From: CAZGXI01 sp964529715
Lineage (GTDB): Bacteria; Chloroflexota; Anaerolineae; Aggregatilineales; Ch27
Assembly: GCA_964529715.1 (NCBI GenBank)
Contig: CAZGXI010000002.1
Coordinates: forward strand, 168,955-232,954
Reading direction: 5' to 3'
DNA: 64,000 nt
Shown here: positions 44,586-53,839 of the stretch, piece by piece
Position numbering within the stretch: position 1 is the first letter of the stretch
Layout of the letters: each line of letters starts with the position of its first letter
Notes under the pieces: model-generated
Databases searched by the model: none
What the model saw: only the letters and a program-made list of their open reading frames with translations
What the model was told of the DNA's origin: nothing
Position numbers and translations under genes: made by a program

Positions 44586-45542
44586 ATGCGTACTTTTCTT
44601 ATGTCCGTAATCGGGTTGTTAGCTTTGGCCATCCTGTTGATCGGCGGTGTAGCCGCGCACGCCCAGGGCGACCCACCCGCACCGCTGCGGATCGCCATCA
44701 CGCCCTGTTCCGCGCCCGGCTGCGCCCTGATCGTCGCCTTCCATGCCAGGCCGCCGACGGGGGAGCTGGTCCTTTCCGCCGATCTGCTGGGCCGGATCAT
44801 GGACTCGTTTCCCCTGACGGTGTCTTATCCGGCGCAGCCATCTGGAACTGATGAACAGGCTGCCTTCTTCGCCGATGCTGCGCTGGGGCTTGCGGGCGCG
44901 GCAGGCGGGCAGTACGCCCTTGCCCTACCCCGCCTGGAAGATGCCGCACAGCGCGCCCGAACCCTGGACGGAATCGGGCGCATCTACTGGCTAGATTTTT
45001 TCCGTGCATTGTGCCTGCGCGAACGGCGCGACTATTCCACTGCGCTGCTGGCGCTGGACGACATGGACACGGGCCTGAGCAGAGACGACGGCGCACCCTG
45101 GATGCTCTCTCGCGTACAGGATGCTTACCGGGCAGACACGCTGTTCTTGAACTTTGCGCTAGAGGCAGGGCTGGCGCTGGATGATGCTAACCTCGAACTG
45201 GCCCAGCGAGAACATGTCTCCGCCGATCCGCTTTCCGACCAACTGCTGGCGGAACTGTACCTGCTGCGCGGCAATCACCGCCTATATTTCTACGAGTGGG
45301 ACGCCGCGCTGGCAGACTACGACGCGGCGCTGGCCCTGGAACACGTTCCGGCGCGGAGTTACTACTTTCGCGGCCTTCTGTACTATACTCGCAATGATCT
45401 TGAAGCCGCCCGCGCGGACCTGGCGCGCTATCTGGAACGCGAAACCGACCCTGCCAGCCCGCTCATTGCACAGACTGAGGCACATCTGGCCGAAGTAGAT
45501 CGTCTTCTGAACGGCGTCAGCCCGGAACGGAACGATTTTTAG
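44586..45542 (+). CDS. exported TPR-like protein
   Basis: A 318-residue protein with a signal peptide (about 1-27, ending AHAQ) and helical repeats that look like degenerate TPRs, clearest near residues 228-300 (EWDAALADYDAALALEHVPA, LLYYTRNDLEAARADLARYL). The start at 44586 matches a leaderless promoter; an in-frame codon at 44532 lies upstream of the -10. It ends 8 bp before the next TPR gene, so the two are an operon. Probably a scaffold on the outer face of the membrane. Confidence 0.7.
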   Translation: MRTFLMSVIGLLALAILLIGGVAAHAQGDPPAPLRIAITPCSAPGCALIVAFHARPPTGELVLSADLLGRIMDSFPLTVSYPAQPSGTDEQAAFFADAALGLAGAAGGQYALALPRLEDAAQRARTLDGIGRIYWLDFFRALCLRERRDYSTALLALDDMDTGLSRDDGAPWMLSRVQDAYRADTLFLNFALEAGLALDDANLELAQREHVSADPLSDQLLAELYLLRGNHRLYFYEWDAALADYDAALALEHVPARSYYFRGLLYYTRNDLEAARADLARYLERETDPASPLIAQTEAHLAEVDRLLNGVSPERNDF

Positions 45543-45550
45543 GGGGTGAA

Positions 45551-47560
45551 ATGATGCGCACCGCCCGATGGATGACGGCAATCCTGGTCGTGATCGTGAT
45601 TCTGGCCGCCCGGACACCTGGCGCGCAGGCGCAGCAAGATCGACCGCTCATCCTGGTCGCCGTGCCGGGCGAACTCGGGGATCGGCTGGTCCAGGAATTG
45701 CAGGAACAGGTCGCTGCTTACCTGCCGCCGGGCTACACCGTTAGCCGCGTCGAGAGATTCATCCGAAGCGAAGCAGAGGCCGGTGGAGAGGCGCAGTTTC
45801 AAACTGCATCGCTGGTCGTGTGGGCACTTCCCACAGCGCCAACCATCCTCTACAACACGGCCTTCGTCAGCGAGTCGCAGTATCTCCCCATCGGGACATA
45901 CCCCGGCGTCACGACTTCGCCCGCGCTGCGGCTGAATCCCGGCAACGGTGACGCGCTCCTGGCCTACACCCACCTGACCGTCGGTCAGGCAGCTTATCTG
46001 GTAGGTCGCTACCAGGAGGCCATCGTCGCCCTCGACGCAGCACTGGAGGCCGCGCCGGAGAACTGGTCGGGCCTGGGCGAACTCTACTACTACCGGGGCA
46101 TCGCTTACTGGCTGTTCGGCGACGGGTCGCTGGCCCTGGAAAACCTCTACAACGCTACCGCAGCGGGCGACGTCTGGTACTACTGGTCGGCGGCGGCCTG
46201 GATACGCTTCAACGACGCCGATATTGAGGACGCAGCCGCGATCATGGGGCAGGCGATCCGGCTGTCGCCGGAGAACGTGAATCTTTACCTCGACCGCGCC
46301 TACTTCTACGAACAGGCGGGTGATCTCACGGCAGCAGTCGAAGACTACCGTGCGGCGATTGAGCTTGACCCTCAGAATTTCACCGCCTACGAGCGTCGCG
46401 CCCAGGCTTACTACCGGCTTGGGGATTTCCCGGCTGCCCTGAACGATTACAACACCCTGATCGACGACATCGGCTTCTACGGCGTCGAAGCTCTGCAGGG
46501 CCGCGCCGAAGTGTATCTCGCCATGCAGGACTACGACTCCGCGCTGGCAGACCTCGACGCGGCACTGGCAGGTGATTCGTCATGGCAACCAGCAGAACTT
46601 ATCTTCCTGCGCGGGCTGACCTACCTCTACCTGCAAAATTTCGACGCCGCGATTGCCGACCTGCAAACGTATACCGGTCAGCATCCTGAAGACCCTGCCG
46701 GGTGGACCAACCTCGCCCAGGCGCATGAGGGCGCAGGCAACACCTTCAGCGCCATCGACGCCTATCAGACGGCCCTGGTTCTGGACGGCGAAGCGACCTA
46801 CCTCTACGGCGACCTGGCCCGCCTGTACTACGCTGCCGCGCAAACCTTCGGCGCAGGATCGGTGGAGCAGGCAAACTACCTGGACCTGGGGATCGCCGCC
46901 GCCGGACTGGCGCTGGCGGATGACCCCAACAATATGGACGCTCACCTCTACCGCGCGCTGGCCTACATGATCCGCCGCCAGAACGAACTCGCCCTGGAAG
47001 ACCTGAACGCCATGCTGATGGCCGACCCGGCTTCTGAGGATGCGCTGTACAACCGGGGGATCGTGTACACGCGCCTGGGCGACGCCGCGCCGGATGACTC
47101 CGAGCGGCAGACGCTCTGGGCAGCGGCGGCGGCGGATTACGACACGCTGCTGGGCATCGACTTTGACCGCTATAACTACCTGCTGGTCTACCAGGGCTAT
47201 CTGTACGTGCAGATGGACGCCTTTCCGGCGGCGATGGACGCCTTCGCTGCCTACGACCGGCTGTATCCCAGCGCGGTGTCTACACCGGTTGACACCTACT
47301 TCCGGGCGCGGGCCTATGCGGGCATAGGCGACTTCGACCGGGCGCTGGATGCTTACGTGACCGTCATCAACGGCGACGATGCGTACTACGCCTGCCAGGC
47401 GCGCCTGGCAACCGGGCTGATCCTGGGCCGCGAGTTGGGCGATACCGCCTCCGGCGTGTACCATCTGGAACACTACCTGGAACGGCCCTGCACGACCAAC
47501 CCGATCCACATGGCGGTTGTGCAGTTGTACCTGGCGGCATGGGGACAGCAGGAGAATTGA
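45551..47560 (+). CDS. exported multi-TPR protein
   Basis: A 669-residue protein with a signal peptide (about 1-27, ending AQAQ), an alpha/beta region (about 30-135) and then roughly a dozen TPR units. Clear copies include AYYRLGDFPAALNDYNTLI, VYLAMQDYDSALADLDAALA and TYLYLQNFDAAIADLQTY. GGGGGTGAA precedes the ATG. TPRs mediate protein assembly. It shares the signal-peptide-plus-TPR layout of the preceding gene and lies before the penicillin acylase, whose own promoter follows its stop. Confidence 0.8.
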   Translation: MMRTARWMTAILVVIVILAARTPGAQAQQDRPLILVAVPGELGDRLVQELQEQVAAYLPPGYTVSRVERFIRSEAEAGGEAQFQTASLVVWALPTAPTILYNTAFVSESQYLPIGTYPGVTTSPALRLNPGNGDALLAYTHLTVGQAAYLVGRYQEAIVALDAALEAAPENWSGLGELYYYRGIAYWLFGDGSLALENLYNATAAGDVWYYWSAAAWIRFNDADIEDAAAIMGQAIRLSPENVNLYLDRAYFYEQAGDLTAAVEDYRAAIELDPQNFTAYERRAQAYYRLGDFPAALNDYNTLIDDIGFYGVEALQGRAEVYLAMQDYDSALADLDAALAGDSSWQPAELIFLRGLTYLYLQNFDAAIADLQTYTGQHPEDPAGWTNLAQAHEGAGNTFSAIDAYQTALVLDGEATYLYGDLARLYYAAAQTFGAGSVEQANYLDLGIAAAGLALADDPNNMDAHLYRALAYMIRRQNELALEDLNAMLMADPASEDALYNRGIVYTRLGDAAPDDSERQTLWAAAAADYDTLLGIDFDRYNYLLVYQGYLYVQMDAFPAAMDAFAAYDRLYPSAVSTPVDTYFRARAYAGIGDFDRALDAYVTVINGDDAYYACQARLATGLILGRELGDTASGVYHLEHYLERPCTTNPIHMAVVQLYLAAWGQQEN

Positions 47561-47570
47561 GTTCAGAGTT

Positions 47571-47637
47571 TTGAGTTTTGAGTTTAATCGGATTAGAATA
47601 GCAGATAAGCGTAGTCGCCTTTGGGCGACTTTCGCTT
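47571..47637 (+). promoter_or_regulatory. promoter TTGAGT-17-TAGAAT with leader hairpin
   Basis: TTGAGT (47571-47576) lies in a short GAGTTTT direct repeat (47566-47586). TAGAAT is at 47594-47599, 17 bp on. The start near 47606 opens directly into a hairpin: AAGCG and AGTCGCC (47607-47619) pair with GGCGACT and CGCTT (47624-47637) around a TTTG loop. The acylase ATG is 75 nt from the start. The hairpin may stabilise the message or end the TPR transcript. Confidence 0.55.
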
Positions 47638-47680
47638 GGTCGCTTTCATGCCTGCCACTTGCTCACAGGAGAGAACCCCC

Positions 47681-50317
47681 ATGAGGCCAGGGAAGCTCGT
47701 CCTTGCAACTTTGCTGGCGGTCGTGCTGATCGTCGTCTGTTCGGTCGGCGGGTTGGTGCTGTTCAATACCACGCGGATGCTGCCTCAGCACGGCAGTTTG
47801 CTTTACGTGGGCGGGTTACAGGATCGAGTGGAAGTCCTGTGGGATGCGTGGGGCATCCCCCATATCTACGCCAGCAACGCGCATGATCTCTTTTTCGCCC
47901 AGGGTTATCTCCATGCGCAGGACCGCTGGTGGCAGATGGAATTTCAGCGACACGTCGGTCAGGGCCGCATTGCCGAACTCACCGGCTACAACCCCGCCGT
48001 GGTGGGCAATGACCTCTTCATCCGCACAGCAGGCTGGCGGCAATCCGCCGAAGCGGACCTCGCCATGCTGGACAGTGTTACCCGCGCCGCGCTGGACTCT
48101 TATGCGGCAGGCGTCAATGCTTACATCGGCGGACGGCCCGGCGGCGACCTGGCGCTGGAATACACCCTGCTCGGCCTGAATGGGGTCGGCATTGAGGTCG
48201 AACCCTGGGAGCCGGTGGACACGCTCTTCTGGGCCAAGGCGCTCAGTTGGGATCAAAGCGGCAATCGCGGGCGCGAACTGGAGTCGCTGCTGCTGGCGGA
48301 CCTGTCCTCGGACCTGCGCGATGCTTACTTTGTGTCCTATCCCTATGACCAGCGTCCGACCATCCTCACGACGGACGATCTGTCTCTGGCAGAAACGGCG
48401 GCTTCGGCGCGGCAGGACTCGTCGAGCGCGGGCGCTTCTCCGGGCGGGAATGCCCGGCTGGCGGGGGGCGTCACGGCCTATACGCCGTTCCTGGGCAGCG
48501 ACGAGAGTGTGGGCAGCAACAGTTGGGCCATCGGCGGGCAAAACACCGCGTCGGGGATGCCCATCCTAGCAAACGACCCGCATATCGGCATCCAGATGCC
48601 GTCCACCTGGTACGAGATCGGCCTGCACTGCCGCCCGGTGAGCGAAGACTGCCCCTACGATCTCGTCGGATTCAGCGTCGCGGGCACGCCACTGATCCTG
48701 ATCGGCCATAACGGGCAGATTGCCTGGGGATTGACCAACGCCATCGCCGACACGCAGGACCTTTACCAACTACGCATCAACCCAGAAAACCCGCTGCAAT
48801 ACGAATACAATGGCGCGTGGCGCGATATGCAGGTCACGACGGAGGTGATCCACCTGGGCAGCGCCTACCGCGCCCGTGCAGACGACCCCAATACCGCTGC
48901 CTGCGAAGGAATTGCCGACCTGCCGATCAACGCCGACGGCGACCTGGAAATCCAGGTGCGTCGGACGCACTTCGGACCGATCATGACGGATAACACCATC
49001 ACCGATGACTGCCGCTTTGTGGCCCAGGACAACGAAGCCCCGCTGGCAATGCGCTGGACCGGCCTGGAACCGGGCAATCAGATCGGCGCATTGCGCCAGG
49101 TCGCCGTTGCATCGAACTGGGACGAATTCCGGCAGGCGCTTGCAGACTGGCCCTGGCCCACGCTGACCTTTCTCTACGCCGACGCGCAGGGTAACATCGG
49201 CCTGCAACTGCCAGGCAGCCTGCCGATCCGCGCGCCCGGCCACGACGGGACGGCCCCGGTCCCCGGCTGGACGGACGAATACGAATGGCAGGGCTACATC
49301 CCCTTCGACGCGCTGCCGAACACGCTCAACCCGGCGCGCGGCTGGATCGTGACGGCCAACCACGCCGTTGTGCCGCCGGAGTACTACACCCAGCTTGCCG
49401 CCCGGCTGGGCGAGGATGCCACCTACGCCTTCAGTCAGGAAACGGCGTTCGGCTACCGCGCCGCGCGAATCGTGGAGATGGTCCGGGCAACGACGGCGCA
49501 CACACCGGAGACGGTGGCGGAAATCCAGGGTGATAACCACAGCCTGAGCGCCGAAGAACTGCTGCCTTACCTACTAGACGTCCCGTTTGAAGACGCGGCG
49601 CTGGCGGACGCCGCCGTCTGGCTGGCCAGCTGGGACTTGCAGACGCACATGGACAGCCCTCAGGCTGCACTGTGGCAGGCGTTCTGGGCGGCGCTGGTGG
49701 AAAACCTATGGAACGATCAACTGGGCTTCGCGCACCCCGGCGGCGACCGGCTGGCCTGGGCCACCCGCCTGCTAATGGACCAGCCAGAACATCCCTGGTG
49801 GGATGACACACGCACCACAGATGTCGTAGAGACGCGCGACGACATCCTGGCCCGCGCCCTGCAAGAGGCATTGGACGCCATGACCGCTGCCGCAGGTACG
49901 GACCGGACCGCCTGGCGCTGGGGTGACCTGCACACGGCGACGTTCGTCAGCAGCCCACTGGGACTGAGTGGCATCGGCTTCGTGGAAAACCTGGTCAACG
50001 CCGGGCCGGTTCCTGTAAGCGGCAGTTGGGATACCGTCAACCGGACCAACTGGGTCACAAGCGACCCGTATGCCGTGCGTGGCGCGATCTCCTCGATGCG
50101 CATGATCGTGGACTTCGGCAACCTGGACGACAGCCGGGCCATGCATCCCACCGGACAGAGTGGGCATCCCCTGAGCGATCACTATCGGGATATGGTCGAT
50201 CCCTGGCGCCACATCCACTACCATCCGATGCTGTTCTCGCGGGAAGCGGTGGAGGAAGCCGCCGTCGAACGGCTCGATCTGCGCCCCGCCCCGCTGTCCG
50301 CGCCGCCGGCGGAATAA
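47681..50317 (+). CDS. penicillin acylase family (Ntn hydrolase) precursor
   Basis: An 878-residue exported amidase precursor. A signal anchor (about 5-30) is followed by the alpha chain, a linker and the beta chain. The predicted self-cleavage site and nucleophile are at Gly278-Ser279 (VGSNSWAIGG), and NDPHIGIQMP and IVTANHAV follow as in the family. Members hydrolyse penicillins, acyl-homoserine lactones or other N-acyl compounds. AGGAG precedes the ATG at 47681. GVGFVENLV-type and Asp-rich segments suggest calcium binding, as in penicillin G acylase. Confidence 0.9.
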   Translation: MRPGKLVLATLLAVVLIVVCSVGGLVLFNTTRMLPQHGSLLYVGGLQDRVEVLWDAWGIPHIYASNAHDLFFAQGYLHAQDRWWQMEFQRHVGQGRIAELTGYNPAVVGNDLFIRTAGWRQSAEADLAMLDSVTRAALDSYAAGVNAYIGGRPGGDLALEYTLLGLNGVGIEVEPWEPVDTLFWAKALSWDQSGNRGRELESLLLADLSSDLRDAYFVSYPYDQRPTILTTDDLSLAETAASARQDSSSAGASPGGNARLAGGVTAYTPFLGSDESVGSNSWAIGGQNTASGMPILANDPHIGIQMPSTWYEIGLHCRPVSEDCPYDLVGFSVAGTPLILIGHNGQIAWGLTNAIADTQDLYQLRINPENPLQYEYNGAWRDMQVTTEVIHLGSAYRARADDPNTAACEGIADLPINADGDLEIQVRRTHFGPIMTDNTITDDCRFVAQDNEAPLAMRWTGLEPGNQIGALRQVAVASNWDEFRQALADWPWPTLTFLYADAQGNIGLQLPGSLPIRAPGHDGTAPVPGWTDEYEWQGYIPFDALPNTLNPARGWIVTANHAVVPPEYYTQLAARLGEDATYAFSQETAFGYRAARIVEMVRATTAHTPETVAEIQGDNHSLSAEELLPYLLDVPFEDAALADAAVWLASWDLQTHMDSPQAALWQAFWAALVENLWNDQLGFAHPGGDRLAWATRLLMDQPEHPWWDDTRTTDVVETRDDILARALQEALDAMTAAAGTDRTAWRWGDLHTATFVSSPLGLSGIGFVENLVNAGPVPVSGSWDTVNRTNWVTSDPYAVRGAISSMRMIVDFGNLDDSRAMHPTGQSGHPLSDHYRDMVDPWRHIHYHPMLFSREAVEEAAVERLDLRPAPLSAPPAE

Positions 50318-50321
50318 AAAC

Positions 50322-50342
50322 GGCAGGGGGTACTCCCCTGCC
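50322..50342. terminator. bidirectional intrinsic terminator
   Basis: GGCAGGGG (50322-50329) pairs perfectly with CCCCTGCC (50335-50342). On the minus strand it is followed by GTTTTTATT. It separates the acylase from the convergent small gene at 50408. Confidence 0.65.
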
Positions 50343-50407
50343 CTATCCCAAAAGCAGACACTTTCCGGCAAAGACACCGTGCGCCCCATCCCTGCAAAAC
50401 TGAAGCC

Positions 50408-50638
50408 CTACAACCCGATGTCGATCCGTTTGAGGGCAATCAGGATCAACGTGCCCAGCACAGAAGTCATCAGGAACAGCAGCACCGAGACGATCATCCG
50501 CTCGACGGCAGTCATACCCAGGATACGTTTTTCCTCGACCTCTTCATCGCTGACGCTGGGGCCTTCCTCTTGTTCTGGACCAAACAGGTCCTCGTCATCT
50601 CCCAGCGCACTCTCGCGCAGACGATCCAGCATCGACAT
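50408..50638 (-). CDS. small single-pass membrane protein
   Basis: A 76-residue protein with an acidic N-terminal half (GDDEDLFGPEQEEG, DEEVEEKR) and one C-terminal membrane helix (about 48-72). TATAAT on the minus strand near 50672 and GGGGAGAG before the start indicate a real gene. The second ATG (50638) has better spacing than the first (50644). The function is unknown; the tail-anchored layout suggests a regulatory membrane peptide. Confidence 0.65.
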   Translation of the reverse strand: MSMLDRLRESALGDDEDLFGPEQEEGPSVSDEEVEEKRILGMTAVERMIVSVLLFLMTSVLGTLILIALKRIDIGL

Positions 50639-50732
50639 GGTCATCTCTCCCCGCTAAATCACGTCATTATACGCCAGCAGCCAGCATACAGAGTTTCCGT
50701 CTGGCTGTCAATGCGCCCACATGAGGCATCGC

Positions 50733-52121
50733 TCATGACGCCGCCGGATAAGCCGGGTCAGGCAGACTGCGCTTCCACACGCCGTCCGCCAGACGAAAAG
50801 TGATCACCGCCTCAGCGCCATCTGCGGTCCGCACCGTCACCCACGCGCGGCTAACGCCGTCGGACCCCGGCCCAATAGACACGCTCAAGACGGTCGGGAT
50901 CGGGCGGGCCGCCGCGCCTGGATCGTTGATCAGGGCAAAAGCCTGCTCCAACGCGCTCGCGTCATACAATCCCAGCAACGCCGCGCTGTTGCCCTGGCTC
51001 AGCAAGAACGGCTCCAACGCCAGCCGCCATTGGAAAAACTCGCGCCAGTCGATCACCAGTTCATCCAGCGCCAGAGGCAGCGCCGTCGAAAACACGGCAA
51101 TGGACGAATCCGGGCGCAGGGCGCGCCCCAGGATGCCGACGGCGCGCACGCCATAAGACTGCACCAGGCTTTCGATAAACATCGAACCGGGAGCGCCGCC
51201 CAAAAAGCGCCCGACCAGCCACGCTTGCAGGGCGTTGTAAAGGAAAGCAGCATCAGCTTCGGGTAGCGGAGTCAGCCCAGCAGTGGCGTGCGCCAACACA
51301 CGTTGCGCCAGCAGATCGCCGATCTGACGCTGCAAATCCGGGTCGATGGGCACATCGGCGCGCGCGCGCCCGGTCAGCGGCGAGGCGATCAAGAGGGTAT
51401 TTGCCTCATCCGCCGACCACGACACGCCGACCGTCGGATCGGGCAACACCCGCACGGTCAGCGATGGCAACGGCGCGGCACAGTCCAGCCAGGCGCAGCC
51501 CTGCCCCCATAGTGCATCCAGAGACGGCCTCAGCGCCATCGCCAGCGGCTCGTCCAGACCACCGTAGCCGATGGAGTAGTTCTCGCCCTCCGCCAGTGCG
51601 TCCCCGCCCCAGAATTCCACGTCCATCGGCACATGCCGCCAGCCGTCGGCATAGCGCCAATAAAACCACAGCACGCGGTGAGGGCGACCGTCGATGATCT
51701 CTTCGATCATGACGCGCGCCCGGCTTTCGTCAATGGCAAGATCGAGAATACGCCCACTCAGATCAACCATGTGCTCCAACTTCAACTGCTGGTAGTTCCA
51801 AAACAGATCGGTCTGTCCCAACAGCCAGGCGTCACTATCGCTGCGCTGGATGGCGAGGTAGCCCGCGATGTCGCCGATACGCAACGCTGTTGTCTCTGCT
51901 GCCACCACGTCACGCAATTGCTGCTCGATAGCGCGGTCAACCGTCCATAGCCGCCAGAAGATCACCCCGATCACGCCGAGGATGGTCAGAACAATTAGAG
52001 CCACCGCCAGGATTGCCTGGCGGCTGGCAACCCGTCGCCGCCGCACCTCCTGCGGACTCTCGCCGATGCCGGTAACGACCGCCCGCTCCGCTTCGATTTC
52101 CCAGTCCAGTTTAACGCTCAT
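50733..52121 (-). CDS. membrane-anchored protein of unknown function
   Basis: A 462-residue protein with a cytoplasmic N-terminus of about 35 residues, one membrane helix (about 36-58) and a large outer domain. The first part (about 60-180) resembles NTF2-like/anti-sigma C-terminal folds with many Trp and Tyr. The rest is helical (LAQRVLAHATAGLTPLPEAD, LYNALQAWLVGRFLGGAPG) in an arrangement like gluzincin peptidases but with no HExxH. The ATG at 52121 lies 14 bp after the birA stop, so they form an operon. I could not assign a family. Confidence 0.68.
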   Translation of the reverse strand: MSVKLDWEIEAERAVVTGIGESPQEVRRRRVASRQAILAVALIVLTILGVIGVIFWRLWTVDRAIEQQLRDVVAAETTALRIGDIAGYLAIQRSDSDAWLLGQTDLFWNYQQLKLEHMVDLSGRILDLAIDESRARVMIEEIIDGRPHRVLWFYWRYADGWRHVPMDVEFWGGDALAEGENYSIGYGGLDEPLAMALRPSLDALWGQGCAWLDCAAPLPSLTVRVLPDPTVGVSWSADEANTLLIASPLTGRARADVPIDPDLQRQIGDLLAQRVLAHATAGLTPLPEADAAFLYNALQAWLVGRFLGGAPGSMFIESLVQSYGVRAVGILGRALRPDSSIAVFSTALPLALDELVIDWREFFQWRLALEPFLLSQGNSAALLGLYDASALEQAFALINDPGAAARPIPTVLSVSIGPGSDGVSRAWVTVRTADGAEAVITFRLADGVWKRSLPDPAYPAAS

Positions 52122-52135
52122 GGCTGTTTCCGCTT

Positions 52136-52885
52136 CTATCCGTGTAGCGTCACATCTCCCGCCAACAGACGATGAAGCTGCCCATCGTCCGTCCGCAGCA
52201 GCAGCGCGCCCGCCTCGTCGATGGCTTCTGCCATCCCCATCCAGGCCGTCTCGCCCAGCGTTGCCGTGATGCACCGCCCCAATGTGACGCTATATGCGCG
52301 CCAGGTGTCCAACAGCGCGGCGTCACCCAGCCGAGCACTCCAGGCATCGATCCGTGCCAGCAGGTCAAGCAAGAGCCGCCAGCGATCCGGCACGCGGCCC
52401 AGGGCAGCCTCGACGCTGGTCGCGTTGAGCGCCGCCGCATCCGGCAGGGCATCCGCCCGCACATTGACGCCGATGCCAAGCACGACGGCAGTCAGGTCAT
52501 CACCGGACCAGACCGCCTCCGAAAGGATGCCTGCTGTCTTGCGCCCGCCGAGCAACACGTCGTTCGGCCACTTAATTCCCGGCGACAGTCCCCAGTCCGC
52601 CAATGCCTCTGCCAGCGCCACCGCGCCCATCAGCGTGACCCGGGGCAGTGTCTCTGGCGCAAGACGCGGACGTAAAATCACGGACAGAAGCAACGACGAA
52701 CCAGGTGCAGCGATCCAGGTCCGCCCCAACCGGCCCCGTCCGGCGGTCTGCTCATCTGCCAAAACGACCGCCCCCTCTGGCGCGCCGGAAAGCGCCCAGG
52801 CCGTTGCCGCGTCGTTGGTGCTGCCGATTTGAGAGAAGTAACGATGAGGTCGCCCGCTCAGGATAGGCAATGGTTCAAATGCCAC
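52136..52885 (-). CDS. birA: biotin--[acetyl-CoA-carboxylase] ligase
   Basis: A 249-residue biotin protein ligase without the N-terminal DNA-binding domain, so it is not the repressor form. FSQIGSTNDAA opens the catalytic fold, TAGRGRLGRTW is the biotinyl-AMP loop, and GIKWPNDVLLGGRKTAGIL and GIGVNV complete it. It would biotinylate the carrier protein encoded at 56515-57012. GGAGG is 8 nt before the GTG start at 52885, and GCTACAAT (minus strand, 52933-52926) is a probable -10. Confidence 0.92.
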   Translation of the reverse strand: MAFEPLPILSGRPHRYFSQIGSTNDAATAWALSGAPEGAVVLADEQTAGRGRLGRTWIAAPGSSLLLSVILRPRLAPETLPRVTLMGAVALAEALADWGLSPGIKWPNDVLLGGRKTAGILSEAVWSGDDLTAVVLGIGVNVRADALPDAAALNATSVEAALGRVPDRWRLLLDLLARIDAWSARLGDAALLDTWRAYSVTLGRCITATLGETAWMGMAEAIDEAGALLLRTDDGQLHRLLAGDVTLHG

Positions 52886-52983
52886 CGGCGAATCCTCCGG
52901 CCTTGCCCTATGAGATTAGCGGTCGATTGTAGCGCCCCGGCAGGCAGCGCGGCAACCGTGATTCGCCAATCGGCGGCCTGTGG

Positions 52984-53013
52984 TTGATCGGCAGGGTTAA
53001 GGTTCGGTACAAT
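52984..53013 (+). promoter_or_regulatory. promoter TTGATC-18-TACAAT
   Basis: TTGATC (52984-52989) and TACAAT (53008-53013). The predicted start near 53020 lies downstream of an in-frame ATG at 53012, so that ATG is unlikely to be used. Confidence 0.5.
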
Positions 53014-53149
53014 GAATAAAAGCCGCACACGAGGATACTTTGTCGATAGCGGCCCGTATTCGCCTTTTGGCCGTCGGTCTCAATCGCCCGTTGATCACTA
53101 TAAAGCCGATCAACGGCACAAGACGACCATTGTAAAAGTGGTTTTCACC

Positions 53150-53662
53150 GTGGATCACCTCTGGACACCCTGGCGTATGACCTACCTCAAAGGCGAGACA
53201 AGCAAGCCCAATCACTGCGTGTTTTGCCACAAGGTGCAAGCCGAAGACGAACCGGAATACGTCGTGTTCCGCTCAGAACACGTTTACGCCACCCTCAATC
53301 TGTTCCCTTACAACAACGGCCACCTGCTGATCGTGCCTTACATGCACGCGCCAGACATCGAAGACCTCTCCCCTGCCGTGCTGGCCGATCTGATGCGCAC
53401 CGCCAGGGAAGGGGTGATCGCGCTGCGGGCCGTCTATCACCCCAACGCTTTTAACATCGGCGTTAACCTCGGCGCGGCGGCGGGCGCGGGGATCGCAGAG
53501 CACTTTCATATGCACGTCGTCCCGCGTTGGGCCGGCGACACCAACTACATGACCGTCGTCGGGCAGACGCGCGTAATCCCCGACCTGCTGCTCGATACCT
53601 ACCACCGTCTGCGCGAAGCCTGGCCTGTGCGCTCAGGCCATGAACAAGGAGCAGAAACGTGA
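53150..53662 (+). CDS. HIT family hydrolase (Ap4A-type)
   Basis: A 170-residue histidine-triad protein. It starts DHLWTPWRMTYL, has the zinc Cys pair CVFCHK, and the triad EHFHMHVVPRW (HxHxH). This subgroup hydrolyses or phosphorolyses diadenosine polyphosphates and nucleotidyl amidates. The GTG at 53150 starts exactly at the family's usual N-terminus; a GTG at 53138 is an alternative. The leader of about 130 nt has no clear Shine-Dalgarno. Confidence 0.85.
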   Translation: MDHLWTPWRMTYLKGETSKPNHCVFCHKVQAEDEPEYVVFRSEHVYATLNLFPYNNGHLLIVPYMHAPDIEDLSPAVLADLMRTAREGVIALRAVYHPNAFNIGVNLGAAAGAGIAEHFHMHVVPRWAGDTNYMTVVGQTRVIPDLLLDTYHRLREAWPVRSGHEQGAET

Positions 53663-53783
53663 TACCGGCGCGACAGCACACACTGCCACAAAGCCACCAC
53701 CCTCTGTCCGGCTGCCGGATTTGAGCACACCGATTGACGACCCGAAACGCGAAGGGCGCGTGTTCTTCGCTGCCTCCAGGTGA
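53640..53783 (+). CDS. possible small ORF overlapping the HIT gene end
   Basis: A 47-residue frame starting at ATG 53640, 23 bases inside the HIT gene, and ending at TGA 53781-53783. It runs from a Thr/Pro-rich N-terminus to PDLSTPIDDPKREGR, which looks protein-like, unlike most chance frames here. It may be a real small protein or a degraded N-terminus of the CHAD protein. Ribosome site weak. Confidence 0.25.
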   Translation: MNKEQKRDTGATAHTATKPPPSVRLPDLSTPIDDPKREGRVFFAASR

Positions 53784-53839
53784 TATTCCGCCGGAGCATG
53801 TCTCCAGCGTTCCGGCGCAGGAAGGACTGCACAGGCAAC

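Noticed and set aside
53012..53149. ATG at 53012 as the HIT gene start
   Set aside because: It lies within the TACAAT -10, upstream of the predicted transcript start, and adds 46 residues unlike the family.
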